The notes: a model not told the origin generated them from the letters alone. 64,000 nt of DNA from Microbacterium lacticum (GCF_006716815.1 NZ_VFPS01000002.1:186001-250000); one strand, 5' to 3'. Positions 43,029-52,210 are shown, counted from the stretch's first letter. Numbers and translations: made by a program.

Positions 43029-43105
43029 GGGTGAGAGTCCCCAGTATTCACCCCCAGGGCCGAATGACACTTCCCGTTGGGGGTGAACAGCAGGGACTCT
43101 CACCC
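43029..43105. promoter_or_regulatory. Nested inverted repeats in the divergent promoter
   Basis: The outer pair is GGGTGAGAGTCCC (43029-43041) and its complement GGGACTCTCACCC (43093-43105). The inner pair is TTCACCCCCA (43047-43056) and TGGGGGTGAA (43078-43087). They fill the space between the redox operon and its MmyB-type regulator and are the likely operators. Confidence 0.7.
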
Positions 43106-43134
43106 TGACAGTGGGCGGGTCTAACGTCGAACGC

Positions 43135-44010
43135 ATGGATACCAGGCACGAGGTACAGGAGTTCCTCACCGCTCTCCGCGGCCGCATTACCCCCGAGAAG
43201 GCCGGCCTGACCGTTTTCGGTGGAGAACGGCGTGTTCCCGGGCTTCGGCGCGAAGAAGTCGCCCAGCTCGCCGGGGTCAGCACCGCGTACTACACCCGCA
43301 TGGAACGCGGGGATCTCGGCGGGGTCTCCGAGAGCGTCCTGTACGCGCTGGTGAACGCGCTGCAGCTGACCGACGCGGAGTCGCAGCACCTGTTCGACCT
43401 CGCCAGAGTGGCGACCGGGACACGCCGACCCGCCCGCCCCAAGCCAGACACCCGACTATCGCCCCAGATCACGCAACTGATGGACACCATGCGCGACGTT
43501 CCCGCCGTGGCCCTGTCCAAGCTCGGGGATCCGCTCGGCTCCAACCCCCTTGGCCGCGCGCTGTTCCCTCACCTCTTCCCCACCGATGCGGCACCGGTCA
43601 ACACCGCCCGCTATCTGTTCCTCGACCCGCGGTCGCGAGATTTCTACCCGGACTGGGACGCCGTGGCCCGCGAATCCGTGTCGGCCATGCGGCTCCTCGC
43701 CGGCCACGACCCCAGCGACCGTCAACTGGCCGCGCTGGTTGGTGAGCTCGCCACCCGCAGCACCGAGTTCCGCACCTGGTGGGGCAGCCACACCGTCCGC
43801 ACCCACAGCACCGGCACCAAACGCATCAACCACCCCGTGGTCGGCGAGATGACGCTCAGCTACCAGACCTTGACCCTGCAGAACGTGGCCAACGTCCGCC
43901 TCGCGACATACCTCGCCGAGGCAGGAACCCCCTCCGCCGACGCCCTCGACCTGCTGCGCAGCTGGGCAGCCACACCCCTCCCCGCAGATCCGCATCAGCA
44001 GACCGCGTGA
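43135..44010 (+). CDS. Helix-turn-helix regulator with MmyB-like domain
   Basis: A 291-residue paralogue of the regulator at 14764. The helix-turn-helix has RRVPGLRREEVAQLAGVSTA and YYTRMERGD; the MmyB-like domain has FLDPRSRDFYPDWDAVARES. ATG 43135 lies seven bases after TAACGT, pointing to a leaderless message. It is divergent from the four-gene redox operon and co-directional with the SDR gene 22 bases downstream, so it probably controls both in response to a reactive compound. Confidence 0.9.
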   Translation: MDTRHEVQEFLTALRGRITPEKAGLTVFGGERRVPGLRREEVAQLAGVSTAYYTRMERGDLGGVSESVLYALVNALQLTDAESQHLFDLARVATGTRRPARPKPDTRLSPQITQLMDTMRDVPAVALSKLGDPLGSNPLGRALFPHLFPTDAAPVNTARYLFLDPRSRDFYPDWDAVARESVSAMRLLAGHDPSDRQLAALVGELATRSTEFRTWWGSHTVRTHSTGTKRINHPVVGEMTLSYQTLTLQNVANVRLATYLAEAGTPSADALDLLRSWAATPLPADPHQQTA

Positions 44011-44032
44011 CCACCGACGAAAAGAACCTCCC

Positions 44033-44758
44033 ATGACCACCACCCCCCGCGTCGCCGTCGTCACCGGCGCCTCCTCCGGTATCGGCGAGGCCACCGCCCG
44101 CGCCCTGCACGCCGCCGGCTACCGCGTCGCCCTCCTCGCCCGCCGCACCGACCGCATCACCGCGACCGCCGCCGAGCTGGGCGACGGAGCGCTGGCAATC
44201 GCCGCCGACGTCACCGACCGAGACTCCCTCACCACCGCCGCCGCACAGGTCAAAACCGAACTAGGCCGCGCCGACGTCCTCATCAACAACGCCGGAATCA
44301 TGCTCCTCGGCCCGTTCTCTGCCGACCAGCGCGACGATTACCGGCAGATGATCGAGGTCAACCTGCTCGGCGCGATCACCACCACTGAAGTGTTCCTGGA
44401 CCAGCTCACGGCCTCAAAAGGCGGCGACATCGTCAACATCTCCTCCGTCGCCGGCCGAACCGCAAGAGCCGGGAACGGTGTCTACGCCGCCACCAAATGG
44501 GGCATCAACGGCTGGTCCGAAGCGCTACGCCAAGAGCTGCTGCCCGCCGTTCGCGTCACCCTGATCGAACCCGGGGTCGTCGCCACCGAACTGCCCACCC
44601 ACATCACCCACGGGCAAACCAAGACAGCCGTCGCCGACCTGTACGACAAAGCCACCGTCACCGCAGAAGATATCGCCGAAGTCATCACCTTCACCCTCTC
44701 CCGCCCCCGATACCTAGCCATCAACGAGATCCTGCTCCGCCCAGCCGATCAGCTCTAA
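44033..44758 (+). CDS. Short-chain dehydrogenase/reductase (SDR)
   Basis: A 241-residue classical SDR with TGASSGIGEATARAL (cofactor binding), NNAGIM, catalytic Ser in VNISSVAGR and YAATKWG for the Tyr-x-x-x-Lys pair. It acts in the cytoplasm with NADP(H) on an unknown carbonyl or hydroxyl compound. It shares a transcript with the MmyB-type regulator. Sequence after its stop is the target of the IS1634-type insertion. Confidence 0.92.
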   Translation: MTTTPRVAVVTGASSGIGEATARALHAAGYRVALLARRTDRITATAAELGDGALAIAADVTDRDSLTTAAAQVKTELGRADVLINNAGIMLLGPFSADQRDDYRQMIEVNLLGAITTTEVFLDQLTASKGGDIVNISSVAGRTARAGNGVYAATKWGINGWSEALRQELLPAVRVTLIEPGVVATELPTHITHGQTKTAVADLYDKATVTAEDIAEVITFTLSRPRYLAINEILLRPADQL

Positions 44759-44793
44759 TCCGACCGCGTGAGGAGCTACTCACGTACAGGGGC

Positions 44794-44879
44794 GTGCCAT
44801 TCCGCGTTGCCAGAGCGGTCATACCGCGCAGGAATCCGCAGCACGACTCATGCTGCGAATCAGGAGTGTCCCGTAGGAC
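44794..44879. repeat. 86-bp target duplication, left copy
   Basis: Identical to 46527-46612, flanking the IS1634-type element. It starts GTGCCATTCCGCG and ends CCCGTAGGAC. Confidence 0.92.
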
Positions 44880-46526
44880 CTGGATCGTGTCACCGTCGGG
44901 TGATTTCGCGGGTTGAGGATCGTTGAGGCTTGATTTTCCGGGGGTGCTGGTGCCTCGTGCGGGGCACTAATGGCGTCGATCTAGACTCGCTCGGTGGGGT
45001 GGTTCGTGCGGAAGGTGCGCACCGCGTCGGGTGCGACGGCGGTGCAGATCGCGTCGAAGACCCGTGGTGTGCGGACGATCGTGGAGCACCTCGGCTCCGC
45101 GCACGACGATGAGCAGCTCGCGGTGCTGGTCGCGATCGCGCGGGAGCGGATCGCGGAGCTGGCCGGGCATGTCCCGTTCGATCTGGACGGGCTGGGCGCG
45201 ACGCCGCCGGCCACGACCGCGCCGACGGTGACCGGGTCGAGGTCCAGGTTGTTGTGGGATGTCCTCGAGGACGCCTACGCCCGTCTCGGGTTCGACGCGG
45301 TCGGCAACGACACATTCAAGAAGCTGGTCCTGGCCCGCGTCGTCGAGCCGACCAGCAAGGCGGACACGCTGCGGGTGTGGGACGAGCTCGGTGTCCCGGG
45401 TGCGCCGTCGCTGTCGACCGTGTGGCGGACCCTCGCCCGCAGCGTTGAGCAGGACTGGCGGTCGAAGATCGCCGCCGCAGCCTACGCGCATGCGACCCGA
45501 TCTGGCCCGCTCACCGTCGTGCTCTACGACGTCACCACCCTCTACTTCGAGGCGGAGCGTGAAGACAAGCTCCGCAAGGTCGGGATGAGCAAAGAGCGCC
45601 GCGTCGACCCGCAGATCCTCGTCGGCCTCCTCGTGGACCAGGGCGGGTTCCCCCTCGAAGTCCACGAGTTCGCGGGCAACAGGGGCGAGACCCTCACCCT
45701 GCTGCCCGTCCTCGACCAGTTCCGCGAACGTCACTCCGCGACCGAGGTCGTGGTCGTCGCGGACGCCGGCATGCTGTCCGCAGCGAACCTGAACCGGCTG
45801 GAGGACGCCGGGTTCGGTTTCATCGTCGGCTCCCGCACCTCCTCCGCGCCATACGATCTCGCCGAGCACTACGCGACCGTCGGGAACATCGTCACCGATG
45901 GGGAGACGGTCGAGACCACCCGAACCATGGGTGCGGGTGTGAACGCGCGGGAGCGGCGAGTGGTGTGGCAGTACTCCCACAAGCGGAAGATCCGCGACAA
46001 CATCACGTTGAACAAGCAGATCGAACGCGCCGAGCAGATCGCTGCCGGCACCCGCCCGGCGAAGAAGGACCGGTTCGTCACCCTCGGCACGGGGCCCGGC
46101 GTGAACTGGGCAAGAGTCGAGAAGGCCCGCGAATACATCGGCCTCAAGGGGTACGTCACCAACCTCAGCACCGCGACGGCTTCCGCTGCAGAGATCGTGG
46201 CGGCCTACCATGACCTGTTCCAGGTCGAGGCGACGTTCCGGATGGCAAAGACCGACCTGCGGGCGAGGCCGATGTTCGCGTCGACCGCGGACTCGATCCA
46301 CGCGCACCTCACCGTCGTGTTCTGCGCTCTCGCGATCAGCCGGCACCTCTACAAGACCACCGGCGTGACGGTCCGCCGTATCGTCCGCGCGCTGCGCCCG
46401 CTGCGTGACGTCACGATCACCATCGACGGACACGAACTCACCGCGACCACCCCGCCAACGGGGGAAGCCGCCGACATCATCGCCGCACTCCGGCCGGGCG
46501 TGGGGCACTAATCTGACACGATCCAG
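44880..46526 (+). mobile_element. IS1634-family insertion sequence (1647 bp)
   Basis: The terminal repeats are CTGGATCGTGTCA and TGACACGATCCAG. A single transposase gene fills it. The flanking direct repeats are 86 bases long, in line with the long, variable duplications known for IS1634 and IS1549. Confidence 0.92.
44994..46511 (+). CDS. IS1634-family transposase (IS4 superfamily, DDE)
   Basis: A 505-residue transposase. The N-terminus is WFVRKVRTASGATAVQIAS. The core has Asp in VLYDVTTLYFEAERED, Asp in VVVADAGMLSAANL, and a Tyr-Glu signature in AAYHDLFQVEATFRMAKTDL. The start is GTG 44994; no better start is visible. The reading frame is intact, so the element may be active. Confidence 0.9.
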   Translation: MGWFVRKVRTASGATAVQIASKTRGVRTIVEHLGSAHDDEQLAVLVAIARERIAELAGHVPFDLDGLGATPPATTAPTVTGSRSRLLWDVLEDAYARLGFDAVGNDTFKKLVLARVVEPTSKADTLRVWDELGVPGAPSLSTVWRTLARSVEQDWRSKIAAAAYAHATRSGPLTVVLYDVTTLYFEAEREDKLRKVGMSKERRVDPQILVGLLVDQGGFPLEVHEFAGNRGETLTLLPVLDQFRERHSATEVVVVADAGMLSAANLNRLEDAGFGFIVGSRTSSAPYDLAEHYATVGNIVTDGETVETTRTMGAGVNARERRVVWQYSHKRKIRDNITLNKQIERAEQIAAGTRPAKKDRFVTLGTGPGVNWARVEKAREYIGLKGYVTNLSTATASAAEIVAAYHDLFQVEATFRMAKTDLRARPMFASTADSIHAHLTVVFCALAISRHLYKTTGVTVRRIVRALRPLRDVTITIDGHELTATTPPTGEAADIIAALRPGVGH

Positions 46527-46612
46527 GTGCCATTCCGCGTTGCCAGAGCGGTCATACCGCGCAGGAATCCGCAGCACGACTCATGCTGCGAATCAGGAGT
46601 GTCCCGTAGGAC
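46527..46612. repeat. 86-bp target duplication, right copy
   Basis: Matches 44794-44879 along its whole length, after which the sequences differ. Confidence 0.92.
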
Positions 46613-46652
46613 GATCCTTTTCGGGCCGGGGCCGCGCCCCTCCCTCGTCCTG

Positions 46653-46934
46653 TCAGGCGACGACCAGAGGCTGCACGTCGTGCGACTTGTCCTCAAGCTC
46701 GCGCGCGAGGTCATAGGCGGTCTGCATGGCCATCCAGGCCCGCGCCGTACCGACACCTGACCGCTCCAGACGAATGGCGAGATTGGGGCTCACCCCTGAA
46801 TGGCCGTGGATAACGCGGCTCAGCGTGACTCGGGATACGCCGAGGCGCGCGGCAGCCTCAGCGACGCTCAGGCCAAGTTCGCCGATCACGTCTTCCCCAA
46901 TGATTTCGCCGGGGTGGGGCGGGTTCTTCATCAT
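46653..46934 (-). CDS. higA: HigA-family antitoxin (second pair)
   Basis: A 93-residue XRE-type protein: [20 protein letters not shown], then [20 protein letters not shown] and [14 protein letters not shown], the usual HigA pattern. It starts at ATG 46934 or the adjacent ATG 46931. It follows the toxin by 14 bases, in the toxin-first order of higBA. It differs clearly from the pair at 32662-33214. Confidence 0.9.
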   Translation of the reverse strand: MMKNPPHPGEIIGEDVIGELGLSVAEAAARLGVSRVTLSRVIHGHSGVSPNLAIRLERSGVGTARAWMAMQTAYDLARELEDKSHDVQPLVVA

Positions 46935-46948
46935 GGTCTTCTCCCCCT

Positions 46949-47227
46949 TCAGTGGTAGTCCTGGTAGTCCACGAGTTCGACATCCTGGCCGACGAACCGA
47001 AAAATCACTCGCCAGTTGCCGTTAACCCAGACCGACCAGTGGCCGGACAAGTCGCCCCTCAGCTCGTGGGTGCGGAATCCGGGGATCGAAAGATCGGCCG
47101 GCGCCTGAGCGACATCGAGCACACCCAGGATGCGGGTGAGCTTTGGAGCATGCGCAGGCTGCACACCCTTCTTCGACCCCGACTCGTAGAGAGCTCGCAG
47201 TCCCTTGTGTCGGAAGCTGACGATCAC
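46949..47227 (-). CDS. higB: HigB-family toxin (second pair)
   Basis: A 92-residue RelE/HigB-fold mRNA interferase: [20 protein letters not shown], then [20 protein letters not shown] and NWRVIFRF, ending VDYQDYH. ATG 47227 lies nine bases downstream of a 9-bp inverted repeat that is the probable operator. The start and length fit the family. Confidence 0.9.
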   Translation of the reverse strand: MIVSFRHKGLRALYESGSKKGVQPAHAPKLTRILGVLDVAQAPADLSIPGFRTHELRGDLSGHWSVWVNGNWRVIFRFVGQDVELVDYQDYH

Positions 47228-47235
47228 CCGGCGAG

Positions 47236-47261
47236 TGTATCGCGTATCGCATCGCGATACA
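47236..47261. promoter_or_regulatory. Inverted repeat before higBA (second pair)
   Basis: TGTATCGCG (47236-47244) and CGCGATACA (47253-47261) are separated by eight bases just upstream of the toxin start. This is probably bound by HigA. Confidence 0.7.
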
Positions 47262-47312
47262 AACGGTCCAGGATTGACCCACCCGTCCGCAACGGGCCCA
47301 AGACCTCACGTT

Positions 47313-47344
47313 CCGTGACAACATTTTGACAACATCTGTACGCA
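47313..47344. repeat. Candidate integrase arm-site copy 2
   Basis: Matches 28073-28104 in 30 of 32 bases (GTGACAACA, TTGACAACATCTG). It lies about 90 bases before the tRNA 3'-end fragment. Confidence 0.6.
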
Positions 47345-47419
47345 TTTCGATGTTTTCATCTGTTGCTGGGCATGCCAGAAAACCGCGGAAAATCAACGAT
47401 TTGCGGCAATCGCCAACAG

Positions 47420-47462
47420 GTCGAAAACCGTCTGCGTGGGTTCGAGCCCCACGGGGCCCACC
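47420..47462 (+). other. tRNA 3'-end fragment, probable attR
   Basis: GTGGG-TTCGAGC-CCCAC (47436-47452) forms a perfect T arm, followed by GGGGCCC and ACC, the acceptor end of a tRNA. No matching 5' half lies upstream, so this is not a complete tRNA gene. Such fragments are left when an integrase uses the 3' end of a tRNA gene as attachment site. It separates the mobile region from chromosomal genes. Confidence 0.65.
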
Positions 47463-47496
47463 CTGCGACGACTCATCCGGTGGCGCGATTCCAAGG

Positions 47497-48210
47497 TCAG
47501 GCGTACGCCCCGGCGAGGCGGCTGAACACCTGCCCGACGAGCGCGACGGACCACGCGATGGCGACCCCGTAGCCGACGACGGTGACGGCGATCCACACCC
47601 AGAGGGGCGGCCAGCCGCCCGACACCGTGCGACGGCGCAGCACGACGGCGCGGCCGATCATGTAGACCGCCGCTCCCCCGCCCAGCAGCGAGAAGAACGA
47701 CCATGCCCAGTGGAACGGCGCCGGCACGCCCCGGCGGCGAAGCTCCCGCCAGTCGAGCCAGCTGAACACGATCCCCGCGCCCATCGCCGCCCAGCTGAGC
47801 AGCGAGACGCCGAGGGTCCGCAGCTGCCACTGCTCCATGTCGGCGACCGCGCCACGTGACTCGATGCGCAGCATGGCATCCAGGTATCCGTTCCAATCGA
47901 TCAGGAAGAGCGTCGCGAACGGCAGCACGGTGGCGACGATCGTGAGCCAGATCCAGACCGTGTTCGTGTCGACCTGCACCTTCGAGGGCATGCCCGTCGC
48001 GGCATACGCCGCGGACGGCGCGGCGGCGTACGGCTGCGCAGCGTAGGCGGGAGCAGCGTAGGCGGGAGCAGCGTAAGACGGCGCGGACGGCGCCGCCGGG
48101 GCGAGCGCCACGGGGGCATCCCGCTCATACGCCGTCCACTGCGCCCCGTCCCACCAGCGCTCGCGCGACGCGCCGCTCGGGTCGGGATACCAGCCCGCCA
48201 CCACGCTCAC
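47497..48210 (-). CDS. DUF2510 membrane protein
   Basis: A 237-residue protein. The N-terminal DUF2510 motif is AGWYPDPSGASRERWWDGAQ, WTAYERD. An Ala/Pro/Tyr-rich linker of PAYAA and QPYAA repeats follows (about 35-75). Four hydrophobic helices come next, starting WIWLTIVATVLPFATLFLI. GTG 48210 overlaps the stop of the nicotinamidase gene by four bases. Function is unknown; the family is common in actinobacteria. Confidence 0.82.
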   Translation of the reverse strand: MSVVAGWYPDPSGASRERWWDGAQWTAYERDAPVALAPAAPSAPSYAAPAYAAPAYAAQPYAAAPSAAYAATGMPSKVQVDTNTVWIWLTIVATVLPFATLFLIDWNGYLDAMLRIESRGAVADMEQWQLRTLGVSLLSWAAMGAGIVFSWLDWRELRRRGVPAPFHWAWSFFSLLGGGAAVYMIGRAVVLRRRTVSGGWPPLWVWIAVTVVGYGVAIAWSVALVGQVFSRLAGAYA

Positions 48211-48788
48211 GCGGAGACCGCCAGCTCGGCGCCCGCGTGGGCGAGCTCGGCGAGCGCCGCCTCGGACGGCTCGGGCGCGACGCCGGCGACGAGGTCGGTG
48301 AGCACCCGCACATGGATGCCGTGGGCGATGGCGTCGAGCGCCGACGCCCGCACGCAGTGATCGGTCGCGATGCCGGTCACATCGGCCTCGGTGACGCCGT
48401 GCTCCGCCAGGATCTCGGCGGCGGTCCGGCCGTCGTCTGCCGTGCCCTCGAACAGCGAGTAGGCGGGCGCGCCCTGCCCCTTGCGCACGTGGTGGGTGAC
48501 GGCGCCGGCCTGCAGCAGCGGGTCGTACGCGGCGCCCGGGGTGCCTGCGACGCAGTGCACCGGCCACGTGTCGACGAAGTCGGGCTCGCCGCCGAGGGCG
48601 ATGTGCCCGCCGTTGTCGGAGTCGGGGTCGTGCCAGTCGCGCGACGCGACGATCACGTCGTAGTCGCCCGCGTGCGCGGCGAGGTAGGCGGAGACGCCCG
48701 CCGCGACCGCATCGCCGCCGGCGACGGCGAGCGCGCCGCCCTCGGTGAAATCGTTCTGGACGTCGACGATGAGCAGTGCTCTGGTCAT
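48207..48788 (-). CDS. pncA: Nicotinamidase/isochorismatase-family hydrolase
   Basis: A 193-residue enzyme likely to convert nicotinamide to nicotinate for NAD salvage. The catalytic triad is Asp in LLIVDVQNDF, Lys in HHVRKGQG and Cys in GIATDHCVRASALDA. Metal ligands are in ASRDWHDPDSDNGGH. It overlaps the genes on both sides by four bases (ATGA, GTGA), so it is translationally coupled in the operon led by the MMPL exporter. Confidence 0.9.
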   Translation of the reverse strand: MTRALLIVDVQNDFTEGGALAVAGGDAVAAGVSAYLAAHAGDYDVIVASRDWHDPDSDNGGHIALGGEPDFVDTWPVHCVAGTPGAAYDPLLQAGAVTHHVRKGQGAPAYSLFEGTADDGRTAAEILAEHGVTEADVTGIATDHCVRASALDAIAHGIHVRVLTDLVAGVAPEPSEAALAELAHAGAELAVSA

Positions 48789-51700
48789 GATCCGAGGGTA
48801 TCGGCGTCGCGCTCCGCCCGGACCACCGGGAGGCGGTACTCCTCACGGACGAGCAGTTCGAGCTGACGCACCGTGAACGCCGACTCGGCCACGAGGCGCC
48901 ACCGGCTCACCGGTGCAGCACCCCGCGCCGGACCGTACGGCGGCAGCACGAACGGCCGCAGCTGCCGGTCCCAGGTGAACGCGGTGTCGACGCGCAACAC
49001 CGTCCGCCATCCGTCGTCCGTCCCCGCTTCCAGGCGGAAGCGGTGGCGACCCGCCGCGTCGACCGTCACCGTGAGGATCTCCGGCGAGCCGTCGACACCG
49101 GTGACCGCCACCCACTCCCCCGGTTTCAGGGCCACGCCGGGCGACGCCGCGTCGTCGTCGACGGCGTCGGCGGGTGATCCTGTGGCGCCGGTGGATGCCT
49201 GCACCTCGGCATCCGTCGTCAGGTCGCGCAGCACCGTCGGCAGCCGTCCGTGCGGGGTCAGCGACGGCGGCTCGTCGGCGGGCGCACTCCCCCACGGCTC
49301 GGGCTCGTCGGACAGCTCGATGTCGAGGGTCGCGCCGCGCGCGATGCGCTCGTGCGGCAGGAACGCGCTCGCCCAGGGCTGTCCATCGAGGAGCACCGAC
49401 CGCACGAAGCGCCGGCTCCGGCTCGCTCCGGGCGCGCGGATGACGAGCCACGCATCGTCGCCGAGACGGACGCGGGCCTCGGGCACCGCGGGCGCGACGA
49501 TGACGTAGCCCGCGGTCGCGGGCACGAGCGGGTAGAGGCCGAGCGCGGCGAACACCCACCACGCCGCCATCTCGCCGTTGTCCTCGTCGCCGGGCCAGCC
49601 CTGGCCGATCTCACCGCCGGTGAACATGCGCTCCACGGCGGTGCGCACGGCGTGCTGCGCGAGGTCGGGGCGGCCGGCGAACAGCGCCATGAACGGGATG
49701 TGGTGGGCCGGCTGGTTCGAGGGCGCCCACTGCCCGGCGCGCAGATTGCGGGCCTCGACCATCTCGTGGATGACGATCGGGTACGATCCGCGGATGCGGT
49801 CGTCGCCCCGCTCGGGCACCGCGAAGAACTGCTCGAGCCGCCGGGCGAGGGCCTCGCGTCCGCCGTGCAGCGCGGCGAGCCCGGCCCCGTCGTGCGGCAC
49901 CGAGAAGGCCGTGCCCCAGCCGTTCGTCTCGGTGTAGTCGAACCCCCAGACGGTGGGGTCGTACGCCTCGGCATCCATCCGGAACCGCCCGCGCACGTCG
50001 CGGCCGAGGAAGAACCCCGTGCGCGGGTCGAACACGTGCGCGTAGGAGCCCGCGCGCGCCGTGAAGTACGCGGCCGCCGCCACGAGCTCGCCCCGCCGCT
50101 CGTGCGCGGCGGGAACGCGGTCGAGGAGGGCGCGCGCCAGACGCGCCACGGCGAGGTCGTTGATCGACCCGTCGAGGGTCCAGGTGAGTCCCTCGTGGGT
50201 GTCGTTGTCGACCCATCCGCGGTAGGCGGAGGTCGCGAGCCCCTTGCGGCCCAGGCGCGGGTCGGTGGAGGGCACGCTCGCGTTGCGCAGCGCCGCGTCG
50301 AACGCGTTCCAGAGGTCGACCGGCACCCCCGCGTCGACCGCCTGCGCGGTGACGGTGTCGAGCGAGGTGCCCGTCATCGAATCGACCGGGCCGGGCGAGG
50401 ACCACCGGCTCGTCCATCCGGACGCGCGATAGTGCTCGATGAACCCGTCGAGCAGCCGCCCCGCGCGTTCCGGGTCGAGCAGCGCGTAGAGCGGCCACGC
50501 GGTGCGGTAGGTGTCCCAGAACCCGTGATTGACGCTCAGCTCGCCCGGCAGCACGCGGGCGCCGGTGCGGTCGGCACTCGACCCGTCGACGGGATGGAAC
50601 GGGCTCGCATAGCGCGGATCGGGGTCCTCGGCCGTGCCGAGGTTCTCGTGCGCGCGGGCGGGGAAGAGCCCCACCCGGTAGAGCGCCGTCGCCATCATGG
50701 CGCGCTGCTCGACCGCGGCAGCGGATGTCCCGTCACCGGCCGTCTCCCCGTCGCCGCTCGGCAGCCCGATGCGGCCGATCCAGGCATCCCACGCATGCCC
50801 GGCGCGTTCGCGCACCTCGTCGAACGGCGCATCCGCCCCGTCCAGCGCGAGGTTCCGCTCGGCCTGCGCGGTGCCGATGAAGCTCGTCGCGAGGCGCACG
50901 GTGACCGTGGCCGAGGCATCCAGCGCCACCCGCACCCACGCGCGCGGCGACTCCCCGGGCGTCCGCAGGCCCGTGCGCACGCGGTCGGCCGCGACGATCG
51001 GCCGGTCGAGCTGCGCGTGCAGGTACGCGCGCGGGGAGGCGGCGCGGTCGCGCTGGGCCTCCGTGCCGTCGTCGGTGTACGCGCGCAAGGCGTCGCCCGG
51101 CACACCCGTCTCGCCGGGCAGACTCACCGCGCCGTGCCCGTCGATCTGGTCGAACACGAGCACGCCCTCGGCCGTGCCCGGCGGGAAGCCGACGCGCACG
51201 AGCACGGTGTGGTCGGTGGCCGTCATCTCGACGTGGATGCCGCCGTCGAGCGTCACCCGGTAGTCGTGCGGACGGGCGATCTCGTCGTCGTGCGAGAAGC
51301 CGAGCGCCCGCGCCCCGGGCGAGGTGGGTACCGGTTCTCCCGGCGGAGGCGGCAGCACCGGCATGACCTGGAACGCGCCGCGCTCCCCCATCCACGGGCT
51401 CGGCAGGTGCGACGTCGCGAACGCCTGCAGCACCGACCTGTTGTCGGAGGTGTTGTCGGCGTGCCACGTGTACGGCCAGCGGGCGGAGTCGGCGCGGGTG
51501 ACCGGGATGCCTCCGACGAAGCCGCCCGGCACCGCCACGGTCGGCGCGGTGTTGCCGCGCGAGAGGGCGGGTGTCGACATCGTGCCCTGCCGGGTGCGCG
51601 CCCGGTCGGCGGGGCGCTCCGGCTCGGGTGCGACCGGCCCGATCGAGATCGTGTCGAGCCAGCCGACGAGCGTCCGCCGCCCGGCGCCAGGCGCGCGCGT

Positions 51701-52210
51701 CTCCACGACGCGCAGCCGCACGCCCGCCACGACGCGGCCGGCGACCGCGTCGAGGGCGACGCGAACGAGATTCCACTGGTCGGGGTGGAGCGCGGCGCCC
51801 TCGTGCTGGGCGCGCGGATCGAGCGCGACCCCGTACTGGTCGCGCACCCCGTACGCGCTGAGGAGCGAGCCGTCGTCGAGGACGAGGTCGAGCGCCACGG
51901 CGTCGGCGGCGAACCCGTCGCGCACGTCACCGGTCGCACTCCACTCCGGCAGCACGGCGTAGCGCAGCTCGTCACCCGGCACGATGCGCCGCTCCCGCAG
52001 CTCGGCGCCGAGATCGGGCGTGACCGCCACACGGCCACCGGTGAACGTGTAGCGGATCGCCGCCCTCGAGGTGAACCCGGCGCCGGGCCGCGAGGTCACG
52101 GCGTGCGCCGCGGACGGACCGGTGTCGTACCGGCGGCCGCCGAACCACTCGGCGATCCGCCGGGCGAGCCGCCAGACCCACCCGCCCACGCGCTCCGCCG
52201 CTCGGATCAT
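48785..52210 (-). CDS. GH92-family alpha-mannosidase
   Basis: An 1141-residue enzyme. A beta-rich N-terminal domain leads to RWPYTWHADNTSDNRSVLQA, then the (alpha/alpha)6 domain with SVNHGFWDTYRTAWPLY and IGQGWPGDEDNGEMAAWWVF, the GH92 signature with acidic catalytic residues. GH92 enzymes are Ca-dependent exo-alpha-mannosidases. No signal peptide is visible at the N-terminus (MIRAAERVGGWVWRLARR), so export is doubtful. Extra sequence of about 200 residues beyond the core lies at each end. ATG 52210 overlaps the MMPL stop by four bases. A mannosidase fused into an exporter operon is unusual. Confidence 0.88.
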   Translation of the reverse strand: MIRAAERVGGWVWRLARRIAEWFGGRRYDTGPSAAHAVTSRPGAGFTSRAAIRYTFTGGRVAVTPDLGAELRERRIVPGDELRYAVLPEWSATGDVRDGFAADAVALDLVLDDGSLLSAYGVRDQYGVALDPRAQHEGAALHPDQWNLVRVALDAVAGRVVAGVRLRVVETRAPGAGRRTLVGWLDTISIGPVAPEPERPADRARTRQGTMSTPALSRGNTAPTVAVPGGFVGGIPVTRADSARWPYTWHADNTSDNRSVLQAFATSHLPSPWMGERGAFQVMPVLPPPPGEPVPTSPGARALGFSHDDEIARPHDYRVTLDGGIHVEMTATDHTVLVRVGFPPGTAEGVLVFDQIDGHGAVSLPGETGVPGDALRAYTDDGTEAQRDRAASPRAYLHAQLDRPIVAADRVRTGLRTPGESPRAWVRVALDASATVTVRLATSFIGTAQAERNLALDGADAPFDEVRERAGHAWDAWIGRIGLPSGDGETAGDGTSAAAVEQRAMMATALYRVGLFPARAHENLGTAEDPDPRYASPFHPVDGSSADRTGARVLPGELSVNHGFWDTYRTAWPLYALLDPERAGRLLDGFIEHYRASGWTSRWSSPGPVDSMTGTSLDTVTAQAVDAGVPVDLWNAFDAALRNASVPSTDPRLGRKGLATSAYRGWVDNDTHEGLTWTLDGSINDLAVARLARALLDRVPAAHERRGELVAAAAYFTARAGSYAHVFDPRTGFFLGRDVRGRFRMDAEAYDPTVWGFDYTETNGWGTAFSVPHDGAGLAALHGGREALARRLEQFFAVPERGDDRIRGSYPIVIHEMVEARNLRAGQWAPSNQPAHHIPFMALFAGRPDLAQHAVRTAVERMFTGGEIGQGWPGDEDNGEMAAWWVFAALGLYPLVPATAGYVIVAPAVPEARVRLGDDAWLVIRAPGASRSRRFVRSVLLDGQPWASAFLPHERIARGATLDIELSDEPEPWGSAPADEPPSLTPHGRLPTVLRDLTTDAEVQASTGATGSPADAVDDDAASPGVALKPGEWVAVTGVDGSPEILTVTVDAAGRHRFRLEAGTDDGWRTVLRVDTAFTWDRQLRPFVLPPYGPARGAAPVSRWRLVAESAFTVRQLELLVREEYRLPVVRAERDADTLGS

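Noticed and set aside
47388..47462. A complete tRNA gene at the right border
   Set aside because: The T arm and acceptor 3' strand are clear, but there is no GGGCCCC 5' strand, D arm or anticodon arm at the required distance.
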